Below, one piece after another: positions 3,953 through 7,275 of a stretch of 7,275 nucleotides of DNA. The notes beneath the pieces are model-generated. The model was given only the letters and a program-made list of their open reading frames with translations. It had not been told where the DNA came from and ran no database searches. The stretch lies in contig JAOXRV010000259.1 in NCBI GenBank assembly GCA_025800435.1, forward strand, positions 1 to 7,275, written 5' to 3'. The position numbers and the translations under genes were made by a program. Each line of letters opens with the position of its first letter. Position 1 is the stretch's first letter. The stretch is from Cellvibrionaceae bacterium (GTDB lineage: Bacteria > Pseudomonadota > Gammaproteobacteria > Pseudomonadales > Cellvibrionaceae).

Positions 3953-5875
3953 TTGAACGATATGTCTAAAAACCTGGTGTTGTGGTTGGTGATAGCCGCG
4001 GTATTATTTGCCGTGTTCCAGAATATTGGCAGCCAAACCCAACAAAAGCCCATGGCCTATTCGGATTTTATTACTGACGTGAGATCGGGGCAGGTCAAAA
4101 AAGTTACTATCGACGGCCTGGAAATTATCGGCGAGCGCCAGGACGGTGGCGTGTTTAAGGTGATTCGACCCAATGTTATCGATACCAAATTGATGGATGA
4201 CCTCTATAACCGCGATGTGAAGGTTATTGGCAAGTTGCCCGAAAAGCCCAGCTTGTGGCAGCAGCTGCTGGTCGCCAGCTTTCCCATATTGGTTATCTTA
4301 GTCGTATTTATGTTCTTTATGCGCCAGATGCAAGGTGGTGCCGGCGGCCGCGGCGGCCCCATGAGCTTTGGCAAGAGCAAGGCCCGGCTACTGGGTGAAG
4401 ACCAGGTTAAAACCACCTTTGCCGATGTAGCTGGCGTGGATGAAGCCAAAGAAGAAGTGCAAGAACTGGTGGAATACCTGCGCGACCCCTCCAAATTCCA
4501 GCGCCTGGGCGGCCAGATCCCCCGTGGTGTATTGATGGCCGGCCCTCCGGGTACCGGTAAAACCCTGCTGGCCAAGGCCATTGCCGGCGAGGCCAAGGTG
4601 CCTTTCTTCTCTATCTCAGGCTCCGACTTTGTCGAAATGTTCGTCGGCGTTGGCGCCAGCCGGGTACGCGATATGTTCGACCAGGCCAAAAAACAGGCCC
4701 CCTGTATTATCTTTATCGATGAAATCGACGCAGTCGGTCGCCACCGCGGCGGCGGTCACGGCGGTGGCCACGACGAGCGCGAGCAGACCCTAAACCAGCT
4801 GCTGGTTGAAATGGACGGCTTTGAAGGTAATGAAGGCGTGATTGTAATGGCCGCTACCAACCGCGCCGATGTACTCGATAAAGCGCTGATGCGCCCCGGC
4901 CGTTTCGACCGCCAGGTACACGTTGGCCTGCCCGATATTCGCGGCCGCGAGCAAATTTTGAAAGTGCATATGCGCAAAGTACCGATGGACGATGCGGTCA
5001 AGGCCTCGGTGATTGCCCGTGGTACCCCTGGCTTCTCCGGTGCTGACTTGGCCAACCTAGTTAACGAGGCCGCGCTGTTTGCCGCCCGCGCCAATAAGCG
5101 CACGGTAAGCATGGAAGACTTCGAAAAAGCGCGGGATAAAATCATGATGGGCGCCGAGCGCAAGTCCATGGTGATGAGCGAGAAAGACAAGATTATGACC
5201 GCCTACCACGAGGCCGGCCACGCTATTGTTGGCTACCTGATGCCCGAACACGACCCGGTGCACAAGGTTACTATTATCCCTCGCGGTGGTGCCCTGGGGG
5301 TTACCCAGTTCCTGCCCGAAGACGACAAATACAGCCACAGCCGCCGCTACCTGCTGGGCCAAATATCTACCCTGTACGGCGGCCGTATTGCCGAGGAAAT
5401 GACCGGCGGCGAAGATGCGGTTTCCACCGGTGCCTCCAGCGATATTGAGCGCGCCACCCAAATTGCCCGGGGCATGGTGATGAAGTGGGGGCTTTCGGAC
5501 CTGCTTGGCCCCCTGGCCTACGGTGAAGACCAGGGCCAGTTCCCAGGCACAGGCAGCCCCAACTACTCGGGCGCCACCTCAAAACTGATCGACGAAGAAG
5601 TGCGCCGTATTATCGATGAGCGCTATGAATTGGCCGAGAAAATTTTGGATGACAACAAAGATATTCTCGAAACCATGAAGGACGCTTTGATAGAATACGA
5701 GACCATCGATTCAGAACAGATTGAAGACTTGATGCAGCGCCGGGATGTACGCCCGCCCCGCGACTGGGACGACAGCGACTTTAACAGCCATATCAAGTCT
5801 GAGCCCAAGGGCGATAAAAAGTCCGAAGACGATAAAAAGCCCGGCCCCATCGGCGGCCCGGCCAACGAAAGTTAA
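3953..5875 (+). CDS. ftsH: ATP-dependent zinc metalloprotease FtsH
   Basis: FtsH is a hexameric inner-membrane AAA+ protease that extracts and degrades misassembled membrane proteins and short-lived regulators such as, in E. coli, LpxC and sigma32. It has 640 residues, near the usual 640-650. In order: TM1 at about 8-24; a periplasmic domain of about 80 residues; TM2 at about 104-123 followed by FFMRQMQGG; Walker A GPPGTGKT (197-204); pore loop MFVG with F230; Walker B IIFIDE (252-257); the second region of homology with arginine fingers R314 and R317 (RPGRFDR); zinc site HEAGH (419-423) with D497 (GASSDI) as the third ligand. The last 35 residues are Lys/Asp/Gly/Pro-rich and probably disordered. 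The TTG start is supported by its Shine-Dalgarno. All catalytic residues are intact. It is probably transcribed separately from folP because of the terminator that follows. Confidence 0.98.
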   Translation: MNDMSKNLVLWLVIAAVLFAVFQNIGSQTQQKPMAYSDFITDVRSGQVKKVTIDGLEIIGERQDGGVFKVIRPNVIDTKLMDDLYNRDVKVIGKLPEKPSLWQQLLVASFPILVILVVFMFFMRQMQGGAGGRGGPMSFGKSKARLLGEDQVKTTFADVAGVDEAKEEVQELVEYLRDPSKFQRLGGQIPRGVLMAGPPGTGKTLLAKAIAGEAKVPFFSISGSDFVEMFVGVGASRVRDMFDQAKKQAPCIIFIDEIDAVGRHRGGGHGGGHDEREQTLNQLLVEMDGFEGNEGVIVMAATNRADVLDKALMRPGRFDRQVHVGLPDIRGREQILKVHMRKVPMDDAVKASVIARGTPGFSGADLANLVNEAALFAARANKRTVSMEDFEKARDKIMMGAERKSMVMSEKDKIMTAYHEAGHAIVGYLMPEHDPVHKVTIIPRGGALGVTQFLPEDDKYSHSRRYLLGQISTLYGGRIAEEMTGGEDAVSTGASSDIERATQIARGMVMKWGLSDLLGPLAYGEDQGQFPGTGSPNYSGATSKLIDEEVRRIIDERYELAEKILDDNKDILETMKDALIEYETIDSEQIEDLMQRRDVRPPRDWDDSDFNSHIKSEPKGDKKSEDDKKPGPIGGPANES

Positions 5876-5896
5876 GCGAGCGCTTGCTACCAGCGA

Positions 5897-5920
5897 GGCC
5901 GCCCCAATGGGCGGCCTTTT
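5897..5920 (+). terminator. strong intrinsic terminator after ftsH
   Basis: GGCCGCCC (5897-5904) and GGGCGGCC (5909-5916) form a perfect 8-bp GC stem with loop CAAT, followed by TTTTGCATTT. It lies 22 bases after the ftsH stop and 36 before the folP start, so it should end or attenuate ftsH transcription before folP-glmM. Confidence 0.85.
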
Positions 5921-5955
5921 GCATTTAGAGGCACCCTAGGTAAAGGCAGAGCAAA

Positions 5956-6819
5956 GTGATACTCCAGTGTGGCCTGCGGCCACTTGACCTCAACAAGCCC
6001 CAGATAATGGGCATCCTCAACACCACCCCCGATTCCTTCTCCGACGGTGGCAATAGCTATCGCGCTGAGCAGTTAGATTTAGATTTGGCCCTGGGCCGGG
6101 CTGAAGCCATGGCCACTGCTGGCGCCGCTATTATCGATGTGGGGGGCGAATCTACCCGCCCCGGCGCGGCGCCGGTTAGCCTGCAGCAAGAGTTAGATCG
6201 AGTGGTGCCGGTGGTTGAGCGAATCAGCCAGAACCTGGATGTAGTGATCTCGGTTGATAGCAGCAGCCCCGAGGTGATGGCCGCCGCTGCCAGTGCCGGC
6301 GCCGGCTTGCTCAATGATGTGCGCGCGCTGCAGCGTCCCGGTGCCCTGGCCGCCGCTGCCGCCACCGGCCTGCCGGTTTGCCTGATGCATATGCAGGGCC
6401 AGCCAGATACCATGCAAGCCAAGCCCCAGTACCGGGATGTGGTGGCCGAGGTGAGTGAGTTTTTACAAGTGCGCCAGCAGGCGTGTATTGACGCGGGGGT
6501 TGATCCGGCGCAGATAATCCTCGACCCGGGCTTTGGCTTTGGCAAAACCTTGCAACATAATAGCCAGCTGTTACAGCGGCTCGATCAGCTGCAGCATTTG
6601 GGCTGCCCGCTATTGGTGGGTATGTCGCGCAAGTCGATGCTGCAAGGCTTGTTGGCTAGGCCGCTGGAGCAGCGCCTGGCCGGCAGTTTGGGCCTGGCCA
6701 TGTTAGCTCTGCAGCGGGGCGCCGCTATTTTGCGGGTACACGATGTGGCCGAAACACGAGATATTGTAGAGCTGTATTGGCAGCTTGAAGGGAATAATAA
6801 ACAAAGGGAAAGTTGTTAA
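5956..6819 (+). CDS. folP: dihydropteroate synthase FolP
   Basis: FolP condenses p-aminobenzoate with 6-hydroxymethyl-7,8-dihydropterin pyrophosphate to dihydropteroate in folate synthesis and is the sulfonamide target. It has 287 residues, slightly longer than E. coli (282), and a TIM-barrel fold. Visible motifs are MGILNTTPDSFSDGG (18-32, with N22 and F28), DVGGESTRPGA (61-71), SVD with D101, N120 (LLND), DPGFGFGK (190-197), GMSRKS with K226, and RVHD with R260 and H262. These match the E. coli pterin- and phosphate-binding residues. The loop positions associated with sulfonamide resistance (F28 and the STRPG loop) look wild type, suggesting an ordinary sensitive enzyme. Residue 102 is Ser where E. 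coli has Thr in SVDT. The GTG start at 5956 is preceded by AAGG (5943-5946) nine bases upstream. A terminator separates it from ftsH; glmM follows after 11 bases. Confidence 0.97.
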   Translation: MILQCGLRPLDLNKPQIMGILNTTPDSFSDGGNSYRAEQLDLDLALGRAEAMATAGAAIIDVGGESTRPGAAPVSLQQELDRVVPVVERISQNLDVVISVDSSSPEVMAAAASAGAGLLNDVRALQRPGALAAAAATGLPVCLMHMQGQPDTMQAKPQYRDVVAEVSEFLQVRQQACIDAGVDPAQIILDPGFGFGKTLQHNSQLLQRLDQLQHLGCPLLVGMSRKSMLQGLLARPLEQRLAGSLGLAMLALQRGAAILRVHDVAETRDIVELYWQLEGNNKQRESC

Positions 6820-6822
6820 GGG
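6818..6822 (+). promoter_or_regulatory. glmM ribosome binding site overlapping the folP stop
   Basis: AAGGG at 6818-6822 shares two bases with the folP TAA (6817-6819) and lies eight bases before the glmM ATG. The overlap points to translational coupling of folP and glmM in one transcript. Confidence 0.6.
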
Positions 6823-6830
6823 TAGTGATT

Positions 6831-7275
6831 ATGACAAGACAATACTTTGGCACCGACGGCATTCGCGGCAAGGTGGGGGTAGAGCCCATCACCCCAGATT
6901 TTGTATTAAAACTGGGCTGGGCCGCCGGCCGCGCCCTGGCCGCCAGCGTTAAGGCTAGTGGCGCCGGTGGCAAAAACCGAATTCTAATCGGCAAAGATAC
7001 CCGTATATCGGGTTATATGTTTGAATCGGCCCTAGAGGCGGGCCTGATTAACGCCGGTATCGACGTGGGCCTGCTTGGCCCCATGCCCACCCCGGCCATT
7101 GCCTACCTCACCCGCACCTTTCAGGCTACCGCGGGTATTGTGATCAGTGCCTCCCACAACCCCTATTACGATAACGGCATTAAGTTCTTTAGCCGCCAGG
7201 GCACCAAGCTCAGCGATGAGATTGAGCTGGCGATTGAGGCGGAGCTGCAAAAGCCCATGGTCACCACCGAGACCA
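6831..7275 (+). CDS. glmM: phosphoglucosamine mutase GlmM, 3' end cut by window
   Basis: GlmM interconverts glucosamine-6-phosphate and glucosamine-1-phosphate, feeding UDP-GlcNAc synthesis for peptidoglycan and LPS. About 148 of the usual 445 or so residues are visible. It starts MTRQYFGTDGIRGKVG, the family N-terminus. KDTRISGYMFESAL (55-68) and GPMPTPA (83-89) are typical of domain 1. The active-site motif is ISASHNP, in which S108 is the expected phosphoserine, followed by YYDNGIKFF. The ATG at 6831 has a good ribosome binding site. The order ftsH-folP-glmM is the same as in E. coli, and the tight spacing to folP suggests co-transcription. The metal-binding and sugar-binding loops lie beyond the window edge. 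Confidence 0.97.
   Translation, partial: MTRQYFGTDGIRGKVGVEPITPDFVLKLGWAAGRALAASVKASGAGGKNRILIGKDTRISGYMFESALEAGLINAGIDVGLLGPMPTPAIAYLTRTFQATAGIVISASHNPYYDNGIKFFSRQGTKLSDEIELAIEAELQKPMVTTET

Noticed and set aside
4204..5582. Long minus-strand frames opposite ftsH (up to 161 residues)
   Set aside because: They lie entirely opposite the highly conserved ftsH coding sequence, are Ser/Arg/Pro-rich as expected of antisense GC-rich codons, and have no domain signatures.
1..7275. CRISPR array, tRNA or rRNA genes
   Set aside because: No regularly spaced repeats, no tRNA-like cloverleaf with a T-loop signature and no rRNA stretches were noticed on either strand.

Overview
The window looks like a gammaproteobacterial chromosome. 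The right-hand 60% carries the conserved block yhbY <- -> rlmE - ftsH - folP - glmM. Its proteins match the E. coli family members closely, and its base composition is moderately GC-rich (37 of 60 G+C at 5041-5100). The exact genus cannot be read from the sequence.

The left third (1 to about 2270) is accessory and AT-richer: 27/60 G+C at 661-720, 26/60 at 1021-1080 and 18/60 at 1381-1440. It starts inside an IS481-type transposase gene that is cut by the window edge. Next comes a 352-residue exported, cysteine-rich, putative zinc metallopeptidase (1020-2078) with an HEIFH motif and a downstream EALASY motif; I cannot place it in a named family. It is followed by about 270 bases without an intact gene. 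This stretch ends in a ParD-like antitoxin reading frame (host-like GC, 42/60 at 2401-2460) that appears to have lost its ATG start and its C-terminal tail, and that has no toxin beside it. The frame runs tail to tail into yhbY, a position occupied by greA in E. coli, so this is the probable edge of a rearranged accessory segment.

The core block is orthodox in content. YhbY (50S assembly) and RlmE (23S rRNA Um2552 methyltransferase) diverge from a shared control region. RlmE is followed by the membrane AAA+ protease FtsH, which has its own putative promoter and a structured leader. A strong intrinsic terminator then precedes folP (dihydropteroate synthase), which is tightly coupled to glmM (phosphoglucosamine mutase, cut by the right edge). 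Three consecutive housekeeping genes use non-ATG starts (rlmE TTG, ftsH TTG, folP GTG), two of them with excellent ribosome binding sites.

The items most worth a second look are the unclassified metallopeptidase, the decayed orphan antitoxin and accessory/core junction, and the hairpins in the yhbY and ftsH leaders. I see no CRISPR array, rRNA, tRNA, origin or clear multi-gene defence system.
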